In this document: piece by piece, positions 28,406-39,325 of the stretch
How positions within the stretch are numbered: position 1 is the stretch's first letter
How the letters are laid out: the number at the start of each line of letters is the position of its first letter
Assembly: GCA_013396525.1 (NCBI GenBank)
Contig: VWYX01000823.1
Coordinates: 186,001-250,000, forward strand
DNA length: 64,000 nucleotides
Source: Chaetorhynchus papuensis
Taxonomy: Eukaryota; Chordata; Aves; Passeriformes; Rhipiduridae
Reading direction: 5' to 3'
Program-made: the position numbers and the translations under genes
The notes under the pieces: generated by a model
Databases searched by the model: none
What the model saw: the letters and a program-made list of their open reading frames with translations, nothing else
Told to the model about the DNA's origin: nothing

Positions 28406-29950
28406 AGCAGTTCTCTTCCTCCATGGCACTTCAGTGTGTTCAGTTTTTGCCCAAGTGCTTGCAGTAACCAAATGAATACTAATTCTTTGAAGACCCTTAC
28501 CAACTCCTTGAGTCGATCTACTATGTTGCTACTTTTTTTTTTCCATGACTGCCTGACACCTCTCTGTACTTGCTAATGCACCAGCCATTGTTTTCTCTAT
28601 AAAACCCTGTTTTTTCTCCTTCTCTTTAAGTCTCTTATCTCTCAAGGACCTTTTTAATGCTATCTTTCAGTTTCAAATCTCTACTATTACAGTACACAGT
28701 GTGTTCAGAGAGCTACTGTCCAGGAAGTCAACTTATTAATTTGTATTTTTCACGGTTTATATGATAAATCAGTATTTAAGGACAAAGGTAATATATGTGC
28801 TTGTTCAAAATGAAGAAAGGAAAGGATAGATCACAGCAACAAATAGCTGTAATTTTTAATCCTTAACACCCATCATGTTACTAGGAATACCTTTATGTTA
28901 TATTTAGAATTCAGTTGTTTTGATGTTTGAAGCTAAATGTTTGCAGTTTGTCTGGCAAACTGCATGCTGAATAGATTAGACTGATTCACATTTCCTTATT
29001 TCAATATACCATCTGTGCTTTTGGCTGGTTTTTGCCTCAGTGGAACTCATAAATGCAAGTTACAAAGTTTATGCTCAGAAAGAGAAATCCTGTATTTCAC
29101 TTCCTTGAACAATCTTGACTGTTTTGACCTTAAGCCAGCAAGGACACAAGGCTGAAGCTGTGTCAACAACAGGCTTTATTTTCTCTGGTGAGGAAGCGTG
29201 GTGTATTTTCAGTGAAGATCTAGTATATACAGTCATGGTCGTGATTTTCATTGTGTAATCATTTTAATTAAGTTCAACGATAAAAGTTAGTCTTGCGTGA
29301 GGAATGAATGCACTGGAGAGACACTGAAAGACTGATGACCACTTGGGGAGGATCACATACTCTGCTGGTGGAAATGCAAGTGTGGAGAGCAGCTGAGCTC
29401 GGGGAGCAGGTCAGAGATTACCTGCTCAGAGTAATGTCCAACCATGGTTTTAGGGATTTGAAGGAATCAGGATACAATGGGAATATCCAAAAGCATTTTT
29501 GTGCTATTTCTGAGGGGTTTTGCTTGAATGAATAGCTTCATTACTAAAATAATAAACACTAATTAATATCTGCATCATTTTTGTAACTGCTAGTTTAGTA
29601 AGGTAATTAGTATAATTAGTATACAGCGTTGCTTGGTGGCATGATAAATCATAATGTATTAAATGTTCACTCCTTACCATTATGATGTATTATCTAATTT
29701 ACACAGGTAAAAAAAAAAAAGAAAAGGGTGAGGGGGGCAATCAAGAAGGGAAGTCAGCAGTGACAGCTGGGTGGCCTTTTGGTCACTCTTTTGCATCTGT
29801 TGCCTGTATTCTCAATTGCTTTGAATTGCTCCACTGGTAATTAACAATTCTTATTCTCACTCTTGCTAAGTATCCATCACTGATTAAGGTCTGCAAAGAG
29901 AGGACAGAGAGGAATGAAGTAAAAAAAATTAAAGACTGGCGGCTTTTTTT

Positions 29951-29958
29951 CCTCCAGG
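29951..29958 (+). promoter_or_regulatory. PTPRM: Strong decoy 3' splice site in front of the FN3-2 exon
   Basis: An eight-T run followed by CCTCCAG and G looks like a good acceptor 146 bp upstream of the homology-supported one at 30103. If used from the same upstream phase-1 exon, translation would meet TGA after six codons (split G codon, Tyr, Leu, Cys, Lys, Gly, stop). Any such isoform would therefore be truncated. There is no evidence here that it is used. Confidence 0.45.
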
Positions 29959-30103
29959 GTACCTGTGCAAAGGATGATATTTGCCTGTTTGTTGGGTGCT
30001 TCCTTTACTTTCCCATTCCTGGAGGTACCATATACCTGCTACAGTTCAGTGCCAAGTATGAAGAATGTTAACAGTGTTTTCTTCATTATACTCTGTTTTC
30101 TAG

Positions 30104-30406
30104 AACCTATGAGAACACCAAAAACGCTGAAGATTGCTGAGATCCAGGCCAGACACATCGCCGTGGATTGGGAATCTCTGGGCTACAACATCACTCGTTG
30201 CCATACTTTCAATGTCACTATATGCTACCACTACTTCTGCGGACACAACGAGAGCAAAGCAGACTGCTTGGACATGGACCCCAAAGCACCTCAGCACGTT
30301 GTGGATCGTTTGCCTCCCTACACAAATGTCAGCCTCAAAATGATCTTAACCAACCCAGAAGGGAGGAAGGAAAGCGAGGAGACCATTATCCAGACAGATG
30401 AAGACG
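30104..30406 (+). CDS. PTPRM: PTPRM exon: second fibronectin type III repeat
   Basis: This 303-nt internal exon adds 101 codons and is phase 1 at both ends. It is flanked by the acceptor TTTTCTAG and the donor G|GTATGT. It starts with the split codon for E followed by PMRTPKTLKIAEIQARHIAV and ends in IIQTDED. It forms one FN3 module of the adhesive ectodomain, containing the core Trp of AVDWESLGYN and the PPYTNVSLKMI strand. Four N-glycosylation sequons are visible: NIT at 30187, NVT at 30211, NES at 30247 and NVS at 30325. In the recalled human protein the residue after HYF is Arg; here codon 30238-30240 is TGC, Cys. The open frame continues into both flanking introns, but homology stops sharply at the splice sites, so those extensions are not coding. 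A symmetric 1-1 exon could be skipped without a frameshift. Confidence 0.95.
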
Positions 30407-30616
30407 GTATGTTAAATGCTCTTATGGAAATTACATCCAAGTCCAGTCTAGGCAGGTGGAAGGAAATGGCTTTGGTGTTACAATATGTATCCCGAAGGGT
30501 GGACGTTCTCTTCTATTAATGTATTAATTAGTCCCAAAATGGCAGCTATGAAGGTGTTACAGCTGTCACCCTGCATACGTAGCTAAAACCGTCCATGCAG
30601 CACCAGTCAAACTGGA

Positions 30617-30689
30617 TCTCTCGCTCTTTCTTTCCCTCTCTCCCTCTCTCCCTCCCTCCCTCTCTCTCTCTCTCTCTCTCTCTGTCTCC
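30617..30689 (+). repeat. CT-rich microsatellite
   Basis: About 70 bases of CTCT, CCCT and TTTC units contain an uninterrupted CT core around 30660-30683. It begins 210 bp downstream of the FN3-2 exon donor on the transcribed sense strand. Intronic CU tracts close to a donor can bind PTB-type splicing factors (general knowledge); use here is unproven. Confidence 0.9.
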
Positions 30690-30964
30690 AGAAAAAGGAG
30701 GATGGCTTCCCAGTCAAAAAATGTGTTAATGCAGGTGATGAGAAACACATGGTGGTATTAGACTTCTTCACAGAATTAGGTGTAGTATTTGAAAATTAAT
30801 TCTGTAAATCGTATTTAAATATTGAGTTCAGTGGTTAAAGACTCTATTCAAGATTTAAAACCTCTACAGCAAATATATTTGAGCAATAATTTAGGTTGTT
30901 GGTCACAGAATATAGTGTCTGCTAACTATTTGAAAGCCTGCAATCAAATTAAAGTATTATTTTG

Positions 30965-31030
30965 AGAACTTGGGAACTAGACTCAAAGATCCCTGTGGGT
31001 CCTTCCAACTCCAGATATTTGATGATTCTT
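30965..31030 (+). mobile_element. CR1 LINE 3' terminal fragment
   Basis: ACTAGACTCAAAGATCCCTG, GTGGGTCCTTCCAACTCC and a final TTTGATGATTCTT match the last ~65 bp of avian CR1 in sense orientation. Nothing of the element further 5' is recognisable. Confidence 0.75.
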
Positions 31031-34000
31031 CTTTAAAATGCTTTCAACAAAGTTTCATTGACAAGACAGTTGAATTTACCTCACCTGTGAAAAAATAAAG
31101 AATACATGTAGACATGTTAATGGTGACACATTCAGAGTTTAGGCTATGAATCTTAGTATCAAAGATATGAAAATAAAAATTGATATTTTTCCCTAATAAT
31201 ATTTAAAATGTAGTAGCAAAAAAGCAGATTTAGTTTCTTTTTCTTATGTTTGGATTTTGTAAAAGTGCTGAAAACAGCAAAATGAAAATAGATACTTCCA
31301 TAGGTAACAAAAAGAGAATACTTGGAGTAATGTAAGACTGTCGATAAATAAAAAGGCAAAATTGAAAAAGGTAATGTGTTTACTTGCCTGCGAAATAAAT
31401 GACTGAGAAATATAACTTTATATAACAGTCAGTGTTAGTGTCTGATAGTGCTAGTTTTCCATATATTTTCAATTTTATGAGAAATACAAGAAGAATATAT
31501 TTACTGTTGCAATAAAGAGAGAACAATTTATTACATAGGTAGAATATGAGGAGCTGCAGAAAACTATAGGCACATAGATGCATCATATGAAGATTTATTG
31601 ACAAGCACAGAATTAGAATATTTCATGGAATTCAAATTAATTTTTAATTTCATTTTCAACATAATTAATGATTAATTACTTCTGTGTTTGTGTTTACATT
31701 GTAGATATGTATGGTTGCTATTTTCCTTAAGGTTAAATGAGTAGTAGTGATATTGTTAAGTCCATGGAAAACAGATTTTTTTCCTTTTAACTGGATTTTC
31801 AAGAAAGGTTATGGTTTCCAATGGCCTTTGCCTTGCTAGATGTGTGGAGGTGGCAGATGGTCACTGTGTCCGTACTTGTCAGGAGCAGAGTCAAGTGCAT
31901 TTTCATACTTTGTCTCCTGGTTTTATTGTGGATTTTTCCTGGAAGATGGTGCACACAAGGCAGGTTTTGTTCTCAAGCTGGCACACCAGCATGCTGTCAG
32001 TGAACTCCAGTTGGGCTTTGGCGTCACAAGTAGTGCAGTGTAGAAGAAACCTCACCCAGTGAACAGAAGTTGCCAAGGTAAACTGTTTGAAGCAGATGTT
32101 GTTTTCACAGAGGGACCGATCCATTTTAAAAAGTACCTATATTTAGATGTGCTGGTGGTAATAATGCTTGTGACCTGAAAATAGCCTCCTGTGGGCTTTA
32201 CTCTGTGAAACTACTGGGATTAGAATGCAGATTTTAATTTTGTGTCGCTGATTGATTGAAAGTCTATGTCTCGCCATGACTACAAACTACTGGGCTTGCA
32301 GACAATGTGCAATACTGAGAGGTTCACACCTGAGTCTTTCCTTGAGCTCTCATAGCAATAGTAAACTAAATCCTGTAGTTGACTGCTTATGTGTACAGTG
32401 CTATTTTAGTGCCAGTCTGAGTGATCAAGTATCTGAAACTATTTCCAAGCACAGTTTGCAGCCTAAAGCAGGACTTGGACTAAGAAGATGAGAGGTCCAA
32501 TTATGTATGTTATTCTATGCCCTGTGTTTAACGTGTGGTCAGATGAAGCTGCATTGTCTTCATGGTTTTTGCAGGTTTTAGAGTAACCGTGATTTTCATT
32601 ATGTCATGGAGGCATTTTCAGTGATTCATTTTGGAGAAGGAAAATAGAAGAAATAGGGTGTTGTCCTACATTTTTGCAAATAACCCTAGTTAGAAATAGC
32701 CCTGTTTACACGATTATCTGAAACTGCACTTACGTTGTGTACTTTTCATAAATAGAAACTTTGAAAACTCCAGATGACAACAGATAATTAAATTTTTGTT
32801 AGCTTTTCTGTAGTGTGGGATTCTTTATAATGCTTTTTTTCACAAGGTACTGCTAAACAGGCAAAAACTTCATAGAGTGTTGGAGTTAGAGACGCCTACT
32901 CCGTTTTCCTGTCTCTCTTCCTCTCTGCCATCTTGCCCTCCTTTTCTGTTTCTCCTCATACTTTCCCATGCTTCCAAGCTGTCCCTTTCGTATCTTCAGT
33001 TGTTGTTTTGTTTTAACCTTTCCCTTCATCTCACTGCATCTTTCATGTGATTTCTTCCCTTCTGCCAGGACCTTTACACTTCCCTGAACTTCTTGGATTT
33101 CCTAAAAGCAGAGGACTTTGGGCTTTTATGAGGCTCTTCTGTGAGACAGGGAGGATCTCTGGTTGTCTTTCACAAAGGTTCACATTTATGTAAGGCTGTG
33201 CAGCTGGGCTGGGCATCTTTCAGAAATGGTCAGACCTGTCAGAGTGCTAGGTGGTAACTCAGTTGCATATGATAGCTGGAGCAGAATTAACTCATGAAAC
33301 AATCAGTAGAAGAATGAGGTAAGATTCAAAAGCTGTGCTTCAGATCTCTGGAGCTGTGGCTGACAAACGAGGAAGGTTTTAATAGCTTGTAATTCAATAT
33401 CTGCCAGAGATTAAAGCCCAGAAATATCAAGACAGTCTGAAAACAGTCTTTCTTTTGACCAGAGCTAGATCTGAATACTTGGTAGTTTCAGTATTTCTGT
33501 TTGACATGGGAAGATGGAATTAATCTTAAAAGTATGTTCTAGTACTTCCAGAAAGTTGTATTCAATGTAAAAATAAAACCCCTGAATGAGACACTGATAA
33601 ACAAGTTTTGCAAAAAGATGATGAGAACAGGGAAATTTTTAAGTCTTTTAAAAGTGAAACAACACCTTTTGCTTTGGGGAGAAACCATACAGCTACTAAG
33701 ATTTGGAAGGAAGCTCTTCTGAGTACACAGGCACCTGGCATTATCTGTGCTACGACAGGGACTCACTGGTTTTCCTGGCTTGTACAGAAGATGGACAATG
33801 TTTGAAGAATTTGATAAAGGAAGTAAAGGAAGGCTCATGCAACCTGTGGCTGCATACATGCTGGGCAAAGACAGTGTTTGGCACTTTGAGACAAAGTCCA
33901 AAAACCAGCAGTGAATTTATCATTTAGCATGAATCATCAGCGTGCACTTGTTCTTGGAGCTGCCTGTTGACCAGAGCGCTGACAACTCGGAGGGACCCTT

Positions 34001-34207
34001 TGTAAAAGCAGTGGATGAATGGGATTAAAGCAGATAAATGCTTCCTTAATTTTTAATTGGAAACAGATGCAAAAGGCAGTGGATTAACAACAGTAGTGAC
34101 TTTAGCCTTGAGAGAACGGCTACAGAGAAAGCAAATTGTGAAGCTCAAAGTGTTCGATGGTGATTTTATAACCAGTAAGGGAGCGTGTCATCTAACAGTA
34201 GGCAAAC
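34001..34207 (+). repeat. Unidentified ~200-bp dispersed repeat, copy 1
   Basis: This block is nearly identical to 42763-42960 in the same orientation, about 8.76 kb apart. Both copies begin at TGTAAAAGCAG. Both carry CTTCCTTAATTTTTAATTGG, ACAGATGCAAAAGGCAGTGG and GAAAGCAAATTGTGAAGCTC, and both fade out after an AACAG motif. Identity is roughly 85-90% by eye with a few small indels. Flanks are unrelated, so it behaves like an interspersed repeat rather than part of a larger segmental duplication. No family was recognised and no terminal repeats or coding potential were seen. Confidence 0.85.
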
Positions 34208-34539
34208 AACTAATTGAAAAGGATCACTTGGAGTAGGAGAAGTATCCATTTTGGGGCTCAAAGTATACCAGAGCTTTGGTCTGGGCCAAAGCCCATGTTC
34301 ATTGGACACAAATGAGGTCCCCTGATCTTTCAGAGGCTGTGGCTCATTCAGCTCCATGCAGAGATATTGAGAGCTATGATGCAGGGTTAAGACATCAGCT
34401 GTCCAATCATTACTTATGCTTCTGGAGAAACTCCAACAGGCTTGCCACTCTGGGGAACAGCAGAGGAAGAGGAAATGTTATAATTAGAGGACAAAAAAAA
34501 AGAGAAAGAGTGAAATGCTTTGTATACTGTCTAGATGTG

Positions 34540-35042
34540 TGTCCTGATATCAGCTGGGATAGAGTTAATTTTCTTCCTAGTAGCTGGTACAGCACTGAGG
34601 TTTGGATTTAGGATGAGAATGATGTTGATAGCACACTGATATTTTAGCTGTTCCTAAGGAGTGTTTATACTAAGTCAAGGGCTTTTCAGCTTCTCATGTC
34701 CTGCCAGCGAGAAGGCTGGAGGGGCACAAGAGGCTGGGAGGAGATGCAGCCAGCAAACTGACCTAAACAGGCCAAAGGGACATTCCATACCACAGAACAA
34801 CATGTTCAGTTTATAAACTGGGGAGAAACTTGGCCAGGGTTCACTGCTGGGAAAACAGCTGGGCATCAGTCTGTGAGTGGTGAGCAATTGCAATGCCTGT
34901 AATTTGTTACATATATTCTAATTCTTTTTTCATTCCTGTTCTCATTATTTTCTTCATTTTTTCTGCCCCATCCAGATGCTGAGGGAGGAGTGAGCAACTG
35001 GCTGGGTGGAGTTTAGTTGCTGGCTGGGGTTAAACTATGACA
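34540..35042 (+). mobile_element. Solo LTR of an avian endogenous retrovirus
   Basis: About 503 bp runs from TGTCCTGATATCAGCTGGGA to TGGGGTTAAACTATGACA, with TG...CA termini as in LTRs. It includes ATAGAGTTAATTTTCTTCCT, TGTTTATACTAAGTCAAGG and CCAAAGGGACATTCCATACC. These blocks match from memory an ERV LTR family abundant in songbird genomes; the exact subfamily name is uncertain. TGTG lies directly before it and again one base after it, a possible 4-bp target duplication. No internal viral sequence is adjacent, so it is a solo LTR left by recombination. Confidence 0.8.
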
Positions 35043-36629
35043 CTGTGTGTTGAGGAAATATCTTTCACCAGCTTCAAGAGGGAGGATTTTATGACAATAG
35101 TTGACATTTAGTATATTTTTATGATTGATGGTAGTAAGTTTTGTAAGTTGCTTTTACAAAAAACCAAACTGAACAAAAAAAAAAACCCCATTTGTTATGA
35201 GAAGCATCTTTTTCCTTCCTGCTTTCCCAGTTGTTCTGGCACCCTAGGAAAATGATGGAGGAAAGAAGAGGTAGAAAATATGCTTCTATCAAAGTAAACA
35301 AACAATGCTTCAAGGAGCTTTGGAAAAACATGGACATAAAACTTCACTTGTAGTGCTTTAAAAGTTGCAAAAACAGCCCTTTGGGAGAAAAGGTTAATAA
35401 ACTATGTCCATTACAGCAAAGTAGGGCTGCAAAGATTGTTTTAAATGGAAAATTGTCTCAAAAAATGTGTAACTCACATAGCTGAGTGACACATGCATAA
35501 ATGTCAAGGGAACCAGGTATGCTAATCCTAATGGGGGAAAAGCTGGCAAATAGCTGCTGTTAGCAAAGAGAATTCCATGACTAAGAGATAAAAATATCAA
35601 TGTGAAGTGGTCCATAAATGTCACTGCTAAAGGTTTTGACCTCAGTCCTTCACATAAATGAGAGACCAGTGATCTACATGTCATAAGCATTGACAAAATT
35701 TAGTGTCAAGGTAGTCAAATACAGGTGGAATGTTTATGTCTTTAGCAATAGTGAACTGAAACAGAGCATAACCAAGCTACTACCATTGACAAAAGGAGCC
35801 TGCAATAACTTATCTGTCTCACATCTTGTGAAAAAAAACTCCATTCTTTTTTTCAGATGGCAAGCAAGTTTTGGTATTGGCACGTCATCAAGAGAGAAAG
35901 TGCTTGCAGGACATGTGAGCACTTTTTGTGAAAGGCATCAGAAAAGTTGATTTGTGAGAAAGCAAAACAAAATATTTAAAATATTAGCACAGATTTATTT
36001 TAAGCTTACACCGAACAAACAACAAGTGAAGTAAGCTGTTTTAAGGAATTATGGAGACTAGAAATACAAGCTAGGTTTTATATTAATAGCTAAGGAAAAA
36101 TTGGCCCTGAAATGCAGAATTATTTACCCTGGCTCAAACAACCTCCTTCTTTCATTTCCATTAGGTACCTATATTAGAAATGTTATAGCCAGAAAAGTGA
36201 TATTGCATATGAAGTTATTTTGTTTAAATGCTGTGTTCAACATAACATGGCATGCATATAGGCTAGAATTAGTGGCTCTTTCAGCAGTTTTTGTGGTGGA
36301 ATGAGGGCTTGCACCTGTCCCCATAAGTTTCTGTGTTCCTAAGCCACGTGCTAGCTGAAAGCAGTCTCTAAATATTGAATTGCGTGCTTTCAGAAAGTTG
36401 TGAAGCTTGTGAGTATGTGAGGTTATTTCATCCTGAAATCGAGAAACATTTCCAAATCCCAGGAACGAGGAGTACTGAAGTCAGCACTTGATATCAAAAG
36501 GCTTTAAACAAATTCTGCATTAGGTGTCCAAGCACCCAAATTTAGCACAACCAGAACTCGTGGATTTGGATACTGGGACAAGCTGGCTGCAGAAGTAGTG
36601 GAATCACCATCCCTGGAAGCACCTCAGCG

Positions 36630-36868
36630 CCAAGCTTCCATTAGATTTAGGGTTAGGGTTCAGGGAGCCAGAAGCCTTCAGCTCCAGGGGCACTGGATCT
36701 GCAAAAGTAATGCCCAAGGGATCATGGCAGGGCATCACCAGTGCTGCCTCCACATCCATTGGAGTCTGGGCCACCCGTGGTGATGGGGACCTCAGCCTTA
36801 GTACCAAGCTTCCATTAGGGTAAGGCTGGAATTCAGAGAGCCAGGAAACCTACAGCTCCAGGGGTTGG
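36630..36868 (+). repeat. Imperfect tandem duplication, ~174-bp period, with telomere-like motif
   Basis: CCAAGCTTCCATTAG occurs at 36630 and again at 36804. In both places it is followed by an AGGG-rich stretch, then TTCAG-GAGCCAG, then AGCTCCAGGGG. The first unit contains TTTAGGGTTAGGGTTCAGGG, including two TTAGGG units. The remainder of each unit matches only partly. The segment just before it (36590-36620, TCACCATCCCTGGAAGCA) resembles CR1. This may be two monomers of a satellite or minisatellite family; I do not recognise which. Confidence 0.65.
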
Positions 36869-38531
36869 GAAAGGAGTGCCAAGTGGAGCATCTGCACCAG
36901 AGAAGACTCAATATAAAATCTTCTTTTTTTTTTTTTTTCTCAATAACATTCAATAGTATTTTGTTCTTTGCTGCAAATAGTCCAACTTGAATGATTTCCA
37001 AAGAAGTAATTTTTGTCACCGCCTTTTGTGTAAATGCTCTTATGGTAAAGACCAGCAATAGCAGTTCTGGTTTTGTTTTTCCTTTTTAATATATAAAACT
37101 TGCTTCTATTTAAAACTTAGTCTTCAGTTCTAGTAAAGTGTACAGTAAAAATGGCAAATCCCTCAGAAAAAGCCAATGGAAAGGTGGACCATTTTAGTTT
37201 CTTGTAACGTTTAAACAGCAGGAGAGATTAACAGTCACCATCTCCTGAAAATGAGCATCTGCTTTGAGAGAAAGGCTGTAAGTTTACTGCCGATATGCTG
37301 CCCTTTTTGATTACAACAAAGCAATTTTTCCCAGTATAACCCTGCATATTTCTGCACGTAACTTTTACCACAGAGTGTAGTAATACTGTGCATGACTTTC
37401 AGGGAGTATAATAATAATAATAAAAATACTCTGTTTACATGCACTTTCATTATTTTGTAGCAGGAAAACTGAAGCAATATAAATTCATTTTTATAGTGGA
37501 TGGTGTCACTTAATACATTGTTTTTCCAGAAGTAATGTATTGTAATATAAATTTTCTGTTAAGTCAGTGTAGAACAACATTTAAGTGACACTATTTGTGA
37601 ATAATAATTTATTTGTGACTGTGACATAATTTAATGCAAATATATTGGTCTAAAATGAATTGGTGTGGTGTCAGATTGGTGGTTTGTACTTTCATTATGC
37701 ATAGTATTTATAAAGTCCACCACCCCACATGCATATAGAAGAAAAGATTATCAGCTATTCACTATATGAATATATAGCTTTATTAAAAGAGCTCTGGAGA
37801 TGCATGTAAATCATGACAGAAGAGCTTGTGTTGTTTGCGCTATAAAACCTTGCTGAGATTCCCTTTGAAATTGTTTTATCTTACTTTTATATATATGTAC
37901 ATTTTATGTTTGTCTACTTTTTTACTGTTGTTTATTTTTCTTAAGTTGAAAATCTCTACTGATATCCATATAGTTAAACCCACCTGAGTTATTTCACTTC
38001 TCCAGATAAGTGTAAATCCTGACTTGTTGGAAGCTTAACATAGAATAATGCATGGCAAGGAAAGTGTGTTTACTGTTGTTGTCACTGAGAGATGGTGAGG
38101 TCACACTTCACAAGGTCAGCAGATGGAAAGAAAATCAATGAGACCATAATCTTTTTCAAAAGTGGGTACAGAGGCCAAAAGGTCCGAGTTCAACTCCTCT
38201 AGCAGCTACTTACAGTTTTTGAATTATTCAGATGATACTGTTAAGTAACATACTTCACCTTAATATGCTTGCAATAGTCTTGGGTGTTTTGATTTAAGTG
38301 TAAACTATCTGTAAGTCCACGAGTGAGAGCTCATACAGGAAAAGAATGGGAAATGAGAAGTCAGCAAAAATGTGCTGTGGTGAGTGGTGGAGCTTCTGGA
38401 GCTGCTCACACAAGCCTGAAGAAAGCCTTTTCTGCTGTTTGTGGGGAGTTCTTCAAAAGCTATTATCAACACAAGGATGACATTTACCTGGCTAGTTTTC
38501 ACCCAAGTTCTTGCTAAATATCATACAAGGG

Positions 38532-39115
38532 TGTACCGTGTCTGGCTGGGATGAAGCTCATTTTCCATCAGCAGCCCTCACGGTGCTGTGCTTTGCAGTG
38601 GTGCTCAGGAAGGTGCTGATAACACCCCAGTGTTCTGGCTGCTGCTGGACAGGGCTGGCGCTGCATCAGCGCTGGCTCTCAACATTCTCCCCCCAGCAAG
38701 AAACTGGGTGTGGGCAAGATCCTGGGAAGGGACACAGCCAGGTCAGCTGACCCAAATTAACCAAAGGGATATTCCATGCCATAAAACATCAGCTCAGATG
38801 TAAAAGCTAAGGGAGGGAGAAGGAATGGGGGGCAATTCTTTTACAATTTTTGCCTTCTGGAGCAACCACTGCACATGCTGAAGCCCTGTTTCCCTGGAAG
38901 TGGCTGAACATTGCTCACTCATGGGAAGTAAAAATTAAATTTTCCCCTTTACTTATGCACGTGCAAACTTTTGGTTTTTTGATTTTCTTTTCCCTCTTTA
39001 ATAATCTGCCTTAGCTCACTAATTGTTTTCCATCTTTCTCTCCTCCGTCCTGCTGGGAAGGGGAGAGAGCAGCTTGGTGAGCACCTTGGCATCCAGCCAA
39101 AGTCAACCCACTACA
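38532..39115 (+). mobile_element. Second LTR-like insertion (ERV-type), probable solo LTR
   Basis: A GC-richer block begins at TGTACCGTGTCTGGCTGGGA and ends at AAAGTCAACCCACTACA. It contains CAGCAGCCCTCACGGTGCTG, GGGACACAGCCAGGTCAGCT and CCAAAGGGATATTCCATGCC. It shares the GACACAGCCAG and CCAAAGGGA-ATTCCAT core with the LTR at 34540, so the two belong to related families. Ends are approximate. AAGGG occurs just before the start (38527-38531) and near the end (39117-39121), a possible but imperfectly placed target duplication. Confidence 0.7.
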
Positions 39116-39268
39116 AAAGGGAAGGCTCTTAACACTGTTTTGGAAAGGTGAAGTTTAAGATGTTTCTGAAGCCCTTAGAGTCTTGCTAGGAGCCACAGGA
39201 AATAGACAGCAGTGGCTGCCTCCATGGAGAAATGTAGTTTGAGTCTTCAGGGGTAGTGTTACCAACAG

Positions 39269-39325
39269 GTTGCCTTGCTGTTGTTCTGTTACCTTGCGGT
39301 TGTTCTGTTACCTTGCTGTTGTTCT
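39269..39325 (+). repeat. 19-bp minisatellite, three units
   Basis: Three head-to-tail copies of a 19-bp unit, consensus GTTACCTTGCTGTTGTTCT, begin at 39269, 39288 and 39307. The first unit has G for A at position 4, and the second has G for T at position 11. It lies about 150 bp downstream of the LTR-like block. Confidence 0.9.

Larger units (their letters stand above)
1..30103 (+). other. PTPRM: PTPRM intron upstream of the FN3-2 exon (5' end outside window)
   Basis: No exon-like homology was recognised in these 30 kb. In particular, nothing resembling the first FN3, Ig or MAM segment was seen. The intron ends with a pyrimidine-containing tract and a tag acceptor at 30101-30103. It is phase 1: the glutamate codon opening the next exon takes its G from the preceding exon, which lies outside the window. 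Contents that can be named are listed separately: CR1 remnants near 5430, 16470 and 18262, a poly-G run at 13457, a hairpin-capable inverted repeat at 20260, an A/C-rich tract at 23390 and a TA/TG tract at 28343. Short open frames here have no recognisable family and look like chance. Confidence 0.85.

Noticed and set aside
1..30000. Search for the FN3-1, Ig or MAM exons of PTPRM
   Set aside because: No stretch encoding these domains was seen; they are taken to lie upstream of the window.
29965..30519. 184-residue open frame across the FN3-2 exon
   Set aside because: Homology to PTPRM covers only 30104-30406. The flanking parts are intron that happens to be open, bounded by good splice sites.
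36647..36662. Interstitial telomere array
   Set aside because: Only two TTAGGG-like units are present, inside a duplicated block. Too short to call a telomeric array.
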